The translations under genes were made by a program, and so were the position numbers. Below, piece by piece: positions 7,919 through 15,575 of a DNA stretch of 64,000 nucleotides. Source of the DNA: Thermosipho sp. (in: thermotogales) (GTDB taxonomy: Bacteria; Thermotogota; Thermotogae; Thermotogales; Fervidobacteriaceae); NCBI GenBank assembly GCA_017656345.1, contig JACDNZ010000006.1, forward strand, positions 1-64,000. The letters are read 5' to 3'. The notes beneath the pieces were generated by a model that worked only from the letters and a program-made list of their open reading frames with translations, was not told the DNA's origin and did no database searches. Position 1 is the stretch's first letter. Every line of letters begins with the position of its first letter.

Positions 7919-9210
7919 TCTTTAACACCTCCTGCTGTAAAACCTGCTGTAAGATATTTTTCCATAAGACTAAATATAATTATAATTGGTACAGCCGAAA
8001 CTAGCGAAGCGGCCATCAATCTACCCCAAACTGAATGCGCTGATTGACTAAATGCGTTGAGTCCTATAGGTAAAGTAAACAAATCCTTATACGATTTTAA
8101 ACCGAGAAAAGCAGATGCAAATAAATATTCGTTCCAACCAATCATAAATGCATAAATATAAACTGTGACTATTGCAGGAGCTGATAACGGGATTATTATC
8201 TTTAAAATTGTCTGCATTCTAGTACAACCATCGATAATTGCAGCCTCTTCAATAGAATATGGAATTGTTCTAAAATAGTTTCCCAACATATATAATGAAA
8301 CAGGTAAAGTCTGAATAATATACACAATAATCAAATAAACTCCCGCTCCAAATGGAGTTGATAATATTCCTAATTTTACAGCCATTTGATATAAAGGAAC
8401 CATAATTACTGTCCCACCAAACAAGTATACAACTAATACTGATCTTTGAAGCATTCCTTTTCCTCTAAATCTAAGTCTAGAAATTGCATAACCACCAAGC
8501 ATTGCAAAAATAAGGCTAAATAAAGCTCCTAAACCTGCAAACATTAGAGAATTCTTCATGTATTTAAGAAACGGAAATTCCGTTGCTTTTTCTGCAATTA
8601 TCTTTTGCTTTTGCTCTTCCAGTTCATTTATTTGCTCTTTTACTTTTGCTAACTCTTTATCTAAAAATTCTTCTGATTTGTAATTATTCAAGAAATAATA
8701 TAAATCGTTTAATAAAGTTATATCGCCTTCACTTAATATTATCTGGGCATTTTCCATTATTTCGTTATATTCTTTTGTTCCTATTTTCATTGCATTTTGC
8801 AAATATTCTTCCCTATTTTCGGGTGTCAAACCAGAAAAATCCATTATTAATTCGATCATATTTCGTAATTCCTTTTCTTTTTCTGGAATTAACGTTTCCT
8901 CAACATAGGTTAGATAACTTTCTTTTGATGCCGAAATGCTCTTTAATCTTTCTAGTTTTGTATTTATTGATTCCAGATTTCTTTTTGTTATTTCATCACC
9001 AAAAAATGCTTCTTCAGTGCTCTGGATTAACCCAAAAATTTCTGCATAATTTCTCAATGTTAAATTATTAAAACTTGTCTTGTAAGGATCATAATCCGCA
9101 TGAAAAGAAACAATCAACATATAATAAAAAGGAATCAAAATGATGGATGCTATTATCACCAAGCCAAAGTAGAACAAAAACTTTCTCAATGGTGATTTCC
9201 TTTTTACCAT
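7915..9210 (-). CDS. Sugar ABC transporter permease (MalG type) with large coiled-coil insertion
   Basis: A 431-residue inner-membrane permease; ordinary MalG-type subunits have about 270-300 residues. TM1 lies at about residues 11-36. After the NYAEIFGL segment an extra charged, helical region of about 145 residues (about 66-210) is inserted, rich in Glu and Lys with coiled-coil heptads (for example INTKLERLKSI and KVKEQINELEEQKQK). The normal fold then resumes at FPFLKYMKNSL with five further membrane segments. The EAA loop for the ATPase is intact (EAAIIDGCTRMQTILKIIIP). By topology the insertion faces outside. The start overlaps the upstream permease stop by 7 bases. No ATP-binding subunit is in the operon, so a shared MsmK-type ATPase is presumably used. 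Confidence 0.88.
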   Translation of the reverse strand: MVKRKSPLRKFLFYFGLVIIASIILIPFYYMLIVSFHADYDPYKTSFNNLTLRNYAEIFGLIQSTEEAFFGDEITKRNLESINTKLERLKSISASKESYLTYVEETLIPEKEKELRNMIELIMDFSGLTPENREEYLQNAMKIGTKEYNEIMENAQIILSEGDITLLNDLYYFLNNYKSEEFLDKELAKVKEQINELEEQKQKIIAEKATEFPFLKYMKNSLMFAGLGALFSLIFAMLGGYAISRLRFRGKGMLQRSVLVVYLFGGTVIMVPLYQMAVKLGILSTPFGAGVYLIIVYIIQTLPVSLYMLGNYFRTIPYSIEEAAIIDGCTRMQTILKIIIPLSAPAIVTVYIYAFMIGWNEYLFASAFLGLKSYKDLFTLPIGLNAFSQSAHSVWGRLMAASLVSAVPIIIIFSLMEKYLTAGFTAGGVKE

Positions 9211-10064
9211 TTTAACACCTTCTTCACATAGAAACCAATTAGTACCATCATTACTACCATTAAAATGGTTGCAATAGCAGCCGCAACACCAAATTCAGGA
9301 GAAGTTGTACCAATTACTCTTTCATATATAAAAATTGGTAAAGTACCCGCACTCTTACTCATCAAATATACTTCATCGAATTTGTAAAAATTCCAAATAC
9401 CTCTCAACAATCCAACAGCAGCAATTACAAAGTAAAGTTCTGGTAACGTTACATTGGTAAACTTTCTCCAGGCATTTGCTCCATCTATTTCTGCTGCTTC
9501 ATATAATTCAGAAGGAATTGATTGCAATTTCGAAAGAATCATTAAATACACAAATGGAAAATTTCTCCAAATATTGAATACTGAAACCACAATAAATGCA
9601 TTATTTATATTATTTAAAAGATCAATATCAGTGGATATTAATCCTAATTTTCTTCCGAAAAATTCAACAAATGGTCCAAGGCTTGGATCAAAAATATAGT
9701 GCCAGGAAAACACTACCGATATTAAAGGAGTAATATATGGCAGCAAAATTATTGTTCTCATTATTCTTCTACCCTTAAAATCTTTATTCATCATCAATGC
9801 AACAATTAGGCCAAGCAATATACTACCCACAACAGTCAATAAAGTAAATGAAATGGTTATAAAAAACGATCTCCAGAAATCCTTGTCAGAAAGAATTCTT
9901 TTATAATTTTCAAGTCCAACAAATTTCATAGAAGTAATTCCTACATCGAAAAAAGAAATATAAATGTTGTAAATAACTGGATATAAAATTAGCAATAGTA
10001 GAAGAATAATCGTAGGTGCAACCAGTTTCCAAGCAAATCTTTCTTCTTTAACTGAAAGTTCCAA
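9204..10064 (-). CDS. Sugar ABC transporter permease (MalF type)
   Basis: A 286-residue permease with six predicted membrane segments (first at about residues 12-34) and the conserved EAA motif that docks the ATPase (LYEAAEIDGANAWRKFTNVTLP, about 188-209, given here in two halves by function). It forms the transmembrane channel with the MalG-type partner downstream, importing a sugar delivered by the binding protein. The start is TTG at 10064, seven bases after GGAGGTGA; no ATG or GTG is suitably placed. It follows the binding-protein gene after a 68-base gap containing a stable hairpin, and overlaps the next permease by 7 bases. Confidence 0.9.
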   Translation of the reverse strand: MELSVKEERFAWKLVAPTIILLLLLILYPVIYNIYISFFDVGITSMKFVGLENYKRILSDKDFWRSFFITISFTLLTVVGSILLGLIVALMMNKDFKGRRIMRTIILLPYITPLISVVFSWHYIFDPSLGPFVEFFGRKLGLISTDIDLLNNINNAFIVVSVFNIWRNFPFVYLMILSKLQSIPSELYEAAEIDGANAWRKFTNVTLPELYFVIAAVGLLRGIWNFYKFDEVYLMSKSAGTLPIFIYERVIGTTSPEFGVAAAIATILMVVMMVLIGFYVKKVLKW

Positions 10065-10093
10065 CTCTTGTTCACCTCCTATATAGAGAGGAA

Positions 10094-10111
10094 GGGGGAC
10101 TGTTGTCCCCC
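10094..10111 (-). other. Intercistronic GC-rich hairpin between binding protein and permease genes
   Basis: GGGGGAC (10094-10100) pairs with GTCCCCC (10105-10111) around a 4-base loop. On the minus strand it follows the binding-protein stop codon but has no T-run, and the next gene's ribosome site lies just beyond. Such hairpins commonly stabilise the upstream mRNA so that binding protein is made in excess over permeases. Confidence 0.6.
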
Positions 10112-10132
10112 CCTTTATTAGAAATTACTTAA

Positions 10133-11434
10133 TTATTTTCCGGTGACTTTTTTCATTTCTGTCTCCCAGAAACTTAGTACTTCTTCAGGAGTAAGTCCTT
10201 CATCAAACATTTTTACTATCCCTTTTCCTATAATGAATGCACCTGAAATCTTTCCCATTTCCGGGAAAACTTTTCCAGCAACATATCCAAATTTTTCAAC
10301 ATTAGACATACCCTCAATTATTTCCATTATTTTCTCTTTTCCATACCTGGTATAAATTCCTTTAGGATCGTTCATAAACACTTCGCTTTCGGCCATTTCC
10401 TTGGTTGTTGGCAACATTCCTCCAGGTGCCATATGTAAAAACTTCACATAATTTTCTGGTTCAAACATGAAATTCAAAAATTTCCAGGCACCAAGTTTAT
10501 TGGTTGTTGTGTTTAAAACTCCCAATGAAACAACCTGTCCAAAAGAAGACTTTCTTGAATGAGTCATGTATGGAGCAAAACCTGTATTATCTACAAGTTC
10601 AGGATTAAAGTTTTCAATATATTTTGTTTGAACTTCTGCCAATGCTAAATCATCCATTATGTAAGTTGAATAGAAAAACATTGCTGCTTTACCCTGTAAA
10701 TACAATTCCCTTGCTTGTTTCCAATATGTATGTCCGGGTGCAGAATATTTGCCAAGTTCTCTATAATATTCTAATGTTTCTTTCATCTGAGGAGAATTTA
10801 CAACTATGTTTCCGTTTTTATCAAAAATTCTGGCACCATTTGATAATGCAAAAATTGTAAATACCTGCTCAGCATATGAATCTGCATTTTTTGCCAAAAC
10901 AATTCCATATATTCCTTTATCAGGATTGTTAAAATATCTTGCAGCATTTAAAATGGCTTCCCAGGTAACAGGAGGTTCCAATCCTGCTTCCTCAAACCAA
11001 TCTTTCCTATACCAAATTCCTTGAACCCATCCATGATATGGGACCGCATAATAGTTATTTCCATCAGGAGACATTACAAATCTTGCAGCTCCTTCATAAA
11101 AAGTCCAACCAGAATTGTTAATAAACCTTGTTGGGAGTATCGTATCAAGCAATCCATCTGATCCTAAACTCAAAATTGTTTCAGCACCAGCTTCAATGAT
11201 ATCAGGAAGAGTTCCTGCTGCTTTTGCGGCAGCCAATTTTGAAAACATTTCATTTTCTTCAACAGCAACAACTTCAACTTCTATACCCGTCTCAATAGAA
11301 AAAGTTTCAGCAAGTTGATTTATTACCTTTTGTCTGCTTTCTTCAACTTGTGTATGCCAAAAAACTATTTTACTCGCACTGAAGGATATACTAAAAACAA
11401 ACACTAACAAAAGAACCATAAAAAGTTTTTTCAT
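10133..11434 (-). CDS. Extracellular sugar-binding protein of ABC importer
   Basis: A 433-residue family 1 solute-binding protein. A clear signal peptide (MKKLFMVLLLVFVFSISFSA) has no lipobox cysteine, so the protein is probably released or held through its N-terminus. Maltose/multiple-sugar-binding hallmarks follow: IVFWHTQVEE, AAKAAGTLPDIIE, AVPYHGWVQGIWYRKDWF, LYLQGKAAMFF and AWKFLNFMF. The substrate is a carbohydrate, but the sequence does not say which. The start is ATG 11434, eight bases after GGAGGTG; an upstream ATG at 11464 in frame is only part of the leader. It is the first gene of the operon with permeases, glycosyltransferase and RpiR regulator. Confidence 0.92.
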   Translation of the reverse strand: MKKLFMVLLLVFVFSISFSASKIVFWHTQVEESRQKVINQLAETFSIETGIEVEVVAVEENEMFSKLAAAKAAGTLPDIIEAGAETILSLGSDGLLDTILPTRFINNSGWTFYEGAARFVMSPDGNNYYAVPYHGWVQGIWYRKDWFEEAGLEPPVTWEAILNAARYFNNPDKGIYGIVLAKNADSYAEQVFTIFALSNGARIFDKNGNIVVNSPQMKETLEYYRELGKYSAPGHTYWKQARELYLQGKAAMFFYSTYIMDDLALAEVQTKYIENFNPELVDNTGFAPYMTHSRKSSFGQVVSLGVLNTTTNKLGAWKFLNFMFEPENYVKFLHMAPGGMLPTTKEMAESEVFMNDPKGIYTRYGKEKIMEIIEGMSNVEKFGYVAGKVFPEMGKISGAFIIGKGIVKMFDEGLTPEEVLSFWETEMKKVTGK

Positions 11435-11768
11435 GCTTTCACCTCCGAAGAAAAATATTTTCATGTGACATATTTATAATATCAGATATCCGAAAAAAAT
11501 TAAAACTTGTTTTTTAATAATTAAACTGATTCTCATTAATTTATCAAGATTATACAGAGAAATACATCAAAAATCATTGTTTTAATATTATAACCGAACC
11601 AAAACCCGAGAATTTCGTCTAAATTTAAAGAATATCAAATTCAGTTAATGTCTACTAATTTTGTCTGAATTGTAACAATAATTTTAGATATATTATTCTC
11701 TTGTGGTGTATAATTTTATCGTGCATGTATAAAAAACAATGGCAAAAATTTTTTGGAGGTGTATACTA
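11435..11768. promoter_or_regulatory. Divergent intergenic region between sugar ABC operon and redox operon
   Basis: This 334-base stretch has no gene. Leftward, an extended -10 (TGATATTAT on the minus strand, 11476-11484) lies about 45 bases before the binding-protein start. Rightward, TATAAT at 11709-11714 lies 55 bases before the PDO start, with only a weak -35. Upstream of it are two near-identical 9-mers, GTCTAAATT (11617-11625) and GTCTGAATT (11663-11671), and an inverted pair AATTCAG (11638-11644) / CTGAATT (11665-11671). These could be operator elements, but no binding protein can be named. Confidence 0.5.
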
Positions 11769-12431
11769 ATGGCACTTTTATCAGCAAAAGACAGGGAATA
11801 TTTAAAGGATTTATTCTCTAAAGAACTCGAAAACAAAGTAAAGCTTATTTATTTTGGAGATGCTAAGGAAAATTGTGAATACTGTGAACTTGAAGAACAA
11901 ATCTTAGACGAACTTCAGGAGCTTTCTGACAAAATAATTATTGAAAGATATAACGTAAATGAAAACAAAGATTTAGTTGAAAAATATGAAGTTGAAATGA
12001 CTCCAGCATTAATCTTAACACTTGAAGATGGCGAAGATAAAGGAGTTAGATTCTATGGTCTTCCATCAGGGCATGAATTCGGTACATTAGTTCAGGATAT
12101 CGTTACTTTTGGAAAAGGTGCTAAACCTGAACTTTCTTCAACAACAATTGAAAAACTTAAAGCTATTGATAAACCTGTTAAGATCAGCGTATTCGTTACA
12201 CCAACATGTCCTTACTGTCCTCGTGCAGTTCTAACAGCTCACAATTTTGCTTTAGTTAACCCATTAATAAAAGCTGAAATGATTGAAGCTAACGAATTCT
12301 TTGATCTCAGTAACGAATTTGGTGTTTCATCTGTTCCACACATTGTTATTAACAGAAATCCAAACACATTCTTTATCGGTGCATATCCAGAACCTCAATA
12401 CTTAGAAGAAGTATTGAAGGCAATAAAGTAA
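11769..12431 (+). CDS. Protein disulfide oxidoreductase with two thioredoxin folds (PDO)
   Basis: A 220-residue cytoplasmic protein built of two thioredoxin/glutaredoxin units, as in the PDO of Pyrococcus and other thermophiles. The N-terminal unit has CEYC (about residues 38-41) and the C-terminal unit CPYC (about 150-153), each followed by its cis-Pro segment (VEMTPALI and VSSVPHIV). PDOs shuffle disulfides in thermophile cytoplasm and are reduced by a thioredoxin reductase, here encoded 14 bases downstream. The start is ATG 11769 behind TTGGAGGTG; an in-frame ATG at 11739 upstream of that ribosome site is unlikely. It opens a redox operon that continues with trxB and a glutaredoxin. Confidence 0.92.
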   Translation: MALLSAKDREYLKDLFSKELENKVKLIYFGDAKENCEYCELEEQILDELQELSDKIIIERYNVNENKDLVEKYEVEMTPALILTLEDGEDKGVRFYGLPSGHEFGTLVQDIVTFGKGAKPELSSTTIEKLKAIDKPVKISVFVTPTCPYCPRAVLTAHNFALVNPLIKAEMIEANEFFDLSNEFGVSSVPHIVINRNPNTFFIGAYPEPQYLEEVLKAIK

Positions 12432-12445
12432 GGAGGTGAACTATT

Positions 12446-13396
12446 ATGGTTCACTTTGATTTGGGAAATATTTCGACCGGTCCTAAAGATTATTATGACA
12501 TATTAATTGTTGGTGGTGGACCAGCAGGATTAACTGCTGCCATTTACGCTGGAAGAGCAGGACTTTCTGCCGGAGTTTTTGAAAAATCAATCGAAGGTGG
12601 AGCAGTTACTCAAACTCACATAGTCGAAAATTGGCCAGGATTTATGAGAATAGAAGGAAATGAACTTGGAGAAAAATTTGCTGAACATGCTAGAGAATTT
12701 GGTGCTGAACTTATAACCGCAGAAGTTGTAAAAATTACATATGACGATGATTATAAATATATTCATTTAGACAATGGAAAAGTTGTTAAAGGGAAAGTCC
12801 TAATCTTTGCAACCGGAGCTGTTCCAAGAGAACTTGGAGTTCCCGGTGAAAAAGAATTTAGAGGAAAAGGCGTTACCTATTGTGCGGCATGCGATGGATA
12901 TCTATTCTCAGGAAAAGATGTAGTTGTTGTTGGTGGTGGAGATAGTGCTTGTGACGAAGCTCATTTTCTTGCAAAAATGGTTAAAAGTATTACAATGGTT
13001 CAAAATCTTCCATATTTAACTGCTGCAAAAGTTCTGCAGGACAGACTCTTGTCAAATAACAATGTGAAAGTTATATATAATTCTTTAGTAAAAGAAATAA
13101 GGGGTAATGACAAAGTTGAAGAAGTTGTTGTCGTAGATAATGAAACTGGTAAAGAAACAGTTATTAAAGCTGAAGGTGTTTTCATTTATATTGGACTTGT
13201 TCCCAAAAGTGATCTTTTGAAGGATATTGTAAAAGTCGACAAATTTGGTTACATAATAACAGATGAAAATATGGAAACAAATATCCCGGGAATCTACGCA
13301 GTTGGAGACGTTAGAGTAAAAAATCTTAGGCAAATTGTTACTGCCGCCGCTGATGGTGCAATCGCAGTTGAACATGCAGCGAAAAAATATTTCTAG
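12446..13396 (+). CDS. trxB: Thioredoxin reductase (FAD/NAD(P)H)
   Basis: A 316-residue flavoprotein. The FAD-binding GGGPAGLTAA motif is near residues 23-32, the redox-active pair is CAAC in VTYCAACDGY (about 150-153), a second dinucleotide motif VVGGGDSACDEA follows, and the C-terminal FAD segment GIYAVGDVR is present. It passes electrons from NAD(P)H to small thiol proteins; in this operon the partners are most likely the PDO just upstream and the glutaredoxin-like protein just downstream. Start ATG 12446 follows AAGGAGGTGA. CAAC replaces the more common CATC of bacterial enzymes, which does not alter the chemistry expected. Confidence 0.95.
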   Translation: MVHFDLGNISTGPKDYYDILIVGGGPAGLTAAIYAGRAGLSAGVFEKSIEGGAVTQTHIVENWPGFMRIEGNELGEKFAEHAREFGAELITAEVVKITYDDDYKYIHLDNGKVVKGKVLIFATGAVPRELGVPGEKEFRGKGVTYCAACDGYLFSGKDVVVVGGGDSACDEAHFLAKMVKSITMVQNLPYLTAAKVLQDRLLSNNNVKVIYNSLVKEIRGNDKVEEVVVVDNETGKETVIKAEGVFIYIGLVPKSDLLKDIVKVDKFGYIITDENMETNIPGIYAVGDVRVKNLRQIVTAAADGAIAVEHAAKKYF

Positions 13397-13407
13397 GAGG
13401 TGGCAAA

Positions 13408-13650
13408 ATGCAACATTTGAAAATAACAATTTACACTACTCCAACTTGTCCATACTGTAAAAAAGCAAAAAACTATTTCAAACAACTTGGATTAAAATTC
13501 AAAGAATATGATGTTTCAAAAGATCAAAAAGCAGCAGACAGAATGTACAGAAAATCAGGTCAATTAGGTGTGCCTGTAATTGAAATAGGGAATCAAGTTA
13601 TTGTAGGGTTTGATAAATTAAAAATTGATAGAATATTAGGCATAAATTAA
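13408..13650 (+). CDS. Glutaredoxin-like protein (NrdH/Grx type)
   Basis: An 80-residue single-domain thiol protein with CPYC at about residues 14-17 (TTPTCPYCKKA) and a cis-Pro segment GVPVIEIGNQVIVGFD that is typical of NrdH-redoxins and small glutaredoxins. It would carry electrons from TrxB to targets such as ribonucleotide reductase. It lies 11 bases behind trxB with its own GGAGGTGG site and is followed by a strong terminator, so it closes the first part of the redox series. Confidence 0.9.
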   Translation: MQHLKITIYTTPTCPYCKKAKNYFKQLGLKFKEYDVSKDQKAADRMYRKSGQLGVPVIEIGNQVIVGFDKLKIDRILGIN

Positions 13651-13682
13651 TTAAAGGCAGGTTTAACCTGCCTTTAATTAAA
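13649..13682 (+). terminator. Terminator after PDO-trxB-grx unit
   Basis: A long perfect dyad (AATTAAAGGCAGGT / ACCTGCCTTTAATT) starts at the stop codon of the glutaredoxin gene. The 3' arm ends in an A/T run rather than a pure T tract, but the stem is very stable and symmetric. Confidence 0.75.
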
Positions 13683-13698
13683 ATTGAGGTGATTATTT

Positions 13699-13722
13699 AT
13701 GAAGTTTTTTAAACACCGATAA
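13699..13722 (+). other. Seven-codon open frame with good ribosome site (possible leader peptide or gene relic)
   Basis: ATG at 13699 is preceded by TTGAGGTGA at proper spacing and reads MKFFKHR before TAA. It lies between the terminator at 13649-13682 and the exported thioredoxin-like gene at 13799. It may be a leader peptide, or the stub of a gene that has since decayed; no coding continuation is visible in the other frames. Confidence 0.35.
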
Positions 13723-13798
13723 AATGCCTTATTATTAGATTTTTTGAAAGGTTAAAAATTAAAAGAGTTAAACTAAAAATAAGGAAGAAGGGGTTATA

Positions 13799-14479
13799 AT
13801 GAAAAAAATTATATTTTCTTTATTGTTAATTGTTTCAATTCTATCTTTTTCATATAAGTTTACATTTTTTGACCTAGGAACTGCTCATAAAATTTCCCAA
13901 ATTGAAGATAAACCACTCATAATATATTTTTCCTCACCTAGTTGTGGTTATTGTAAAAAATTTGAAGAAGAAGTTCTATCTGATAAAAACTTTCGAGAAA
14001 TTCTGAGAGCTTCATATATATTTGTGAAGATCAATCCTAACACATATAAAACTTCATTTATGGGAGAAGAATTTACAAACATGGAGCTTTTCAGTGTGTT
14101 CGGGGTAAGAGGAACACCAACGTTTGTCTTCTGGTACAAAGATAAAATAATAACTTCTATACCAGGCTATTTACCATTAAACGATTTTTCAAAAGCACTT
14201 ATGTATATTCTAAGATTTACTTATGAAAATTATCAGGAAAGTTTCGAAACGTATATGACACAAGAAGATTTTTATTTAGGACCTTCTGAAATTATCCACG
14301 TTTCTAAAGAATACTTTGACTTTGTTCTCGAAAACGACAAAAATGCTGAATTAATACAAGAACTTACAGACGAAACCGTCATCGATCAATATAAAACTTA
14401 TTTAACATATTCAACGGAAAATGCCGAAACACTTAAAGAAAAAGGAGTATTAAGAATACTTGTAATGGAGGAAAAATAA
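13799..14479 (+). CDS. Exported thioredoxin-like protein
   Basis: A 226-residue protein with an N-terminal signal or anchor segment (MKKIIFSLLLIVSILSFSY) and a thioredoxin-fold domain at about residues 25-140. The active pair is CGYC in SSPSCGYCKKFEEEVL (about 49-52) with cis-Pro in GVRGTPTFVFW, as in SoxW and thioredoxin_2 proteins. The C-terminal about 80 residues are not recognised. It probably reduces disulfides outside the membrane, receiving electrons from the CcdA protein encoded next; the two genes overlap by one base (TAATG), consistent with joint translation. Confidence 0.88.
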   Translation: MKKIIFSLLLIVSILSFSYKFTFFDLGTAHKISQIEDKPLIIYFSSPSCGYCKKFEEEVLSDKNFREILRASYIFVKINPNTYKTSFMGEEFTNMELFSVFGVRGTPTFVFWYKDKIITSIPGYLPLNDFSKALMYILRFTYENYQESFETYMTQEDFYLGPSEIIHVSKEYFDFVLENDKNAELIQELTDETVIDQYKTYLTYSTENAETLKEKGVLRILVMEEK

Positions 14480-15123
14480 TGCTCACGATTTACAAAGATG
14501 TTAGTGTTTGGATTGCATTTGGTCATGGGATACTAGCTTTTTTCAGTCCATGTGTTTTACCATTAATTCCTGCATTTCTGGGAATTTTATTTACTGCAAA
14601 AAATAAAATACTTAAAATACTGGGATTCTTTATAGGATTCTCTTTTTTGTTCTCTTTAATAGGAGTATTTTCAGGAAAAGTAGGAACTTTTTTTGTAAAA
14701 TACGGCAATATAATAAACTATGTTTTGGGAAGCATTATAATCATCATGGCTATATTTTACATACTTGGAAAACAAATTGTAAAAGAAAATAAAATAAACG
14801 TATGGAAATTCAAAGGCGGAGGTTTTTTTACTGGCATCTTATTAGGCGGTGCAGTAGGACTTGTGTGGATTCCGTGTAGTAGTCCTGTGTTGGGTTCTAT
14901 TCTATCCATTGCTGCAAAATCAAACGCTTTGAAAGGGGGAATTTTGTTATTTGTTTACTCTTTAGGAATTTTCATACCCTTCCTTACCATAGGGGCATCT
15001 GTATCAAAGATTCTTTCTGTAAGTTTTAAAAAACCAAAATGGGAAAAATTTTTAAGAATACTAGGTGGAATATTTTTAGCACTTTTAGGAATTTTAATTA
15101 TTTCAGGAAAAATGGTAGTATAA
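14479..15123 (+). CDS. ccdA: CcdA-type transmembrane thiol electron carrier
   Basis: A 214-residue membrane protein with six predicted helices. It has both hallmark cysteines of the CcdA/DsbD-beta family, in FSPCVLPLIPAFLG (helix 1, about residues 23-36) and WIPCSSPVLGSIL (helix 4, about 130-142). CcdA moves reducing equivalents from cytoplasmic thioredoxin across the membrane to an outside thioredoxin-like protein. Here both partners are encoded nearby: the exported CGYC protein immediately upstream and the cytoplasmic Trx-type proteins further upstream. Cytochrome c maturation genes are absent, so a general periplasmic reducing role is more likely than haem attachment. Confidence 0.92.
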   Translation: MLTIYKDVSVWIAFGHGILAFFSPCVLPLIPAFLGILFTAKNKILKILGFFIGFSFLFSLIGVFSGKVGTFFVKYGNIINYVLGSIIIIMAIFYILGKQIVKENKINVWKFKGGGFFTGILLGGAVGLVWIPCSSPVLGSILSIAAKSNALKGGILLFVYSLGIFIPFLTIGASVSKILSVSFKKPKWEKFLRILGGIFLALLGILIISGKMVV

Positions 15124-15148
15124 TAAAAAATAGAAAGGAGATGTTGGC

Positions 15149-15574
15149 ATGCCAAAAGCAGAATTAAATTGGTATGAAGGGATGTTGTTTTTCACAAAAA
15201 CTACTTCAGGGCATGATTTAATCATAGACGCTGGGGAAAAAGTTGGCGGAAGAGACGCTGGGGCAAGACCCAAAGAGCTTATTCTATACTCTCTTATGGG
15301 ATGTACAGGAATGGATGTTGTCTCATTGCTTAGAAAAATGAGAGTTATAGACCAACTTGAATCATTCAAACTCGAAGTTGATTATGAAGTAGCATCTGAA
15401 CACCCAAAAGTTTATACGAAAATTCATTTAAAATATATATTCAAATTTAATGGCGAACCCCCAAAAGACAAGGTAGAAAAAGCTATAAATCTTTCTCAAG
15501 AAAGATATTGTGCTGTTTCTGCAATGCTTAGAAAAATAGTACCAGAATTTACTCACGAAATTGTATATATATAA
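15149..15574 (+). CDS. OsmC/Ohr family peroxiredoxin-like protein
   Basis: A 141-residue OsmC-like protein with the two conserved cysteines, in [10 protein letters not shown] (about residue 53) and [10 protein letters not shown] (about 124), that in this family reduce organic hydroperoxides with dithiols. [13 protein letters not shown] is a clear family segment. It follows ccdA by 25 bases behind GAAAGGAGATG and fits the thiol-redox theme. The stop codon lies one base before the start of the debranching enzyme gene, so these two very different genes are in one transcript. Confidence 0.9.
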   Translation: MPKAELNWYEGMLFFTKTTSGHDLIIDAGEKVGGRDAGARPKELILYSLMGCTGMDVVSLLRKMRVIDQLESFKLEVDYEVASEHPKVYTKIHLKYIFKFNGEPPKDKVEKAINLSQERYCAVSAMLRKIVPEFTHEIVYI

Positions 15575-15575
15575 T

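Noticed and set aside
8583-9071. 162-codon plus-strand frame opposite the permease insertion
   Set aside because: Antisense shadow of the Glu/Lys-rich coiled coil (giving Leu/Phe-rich translation) with no ribosome site.
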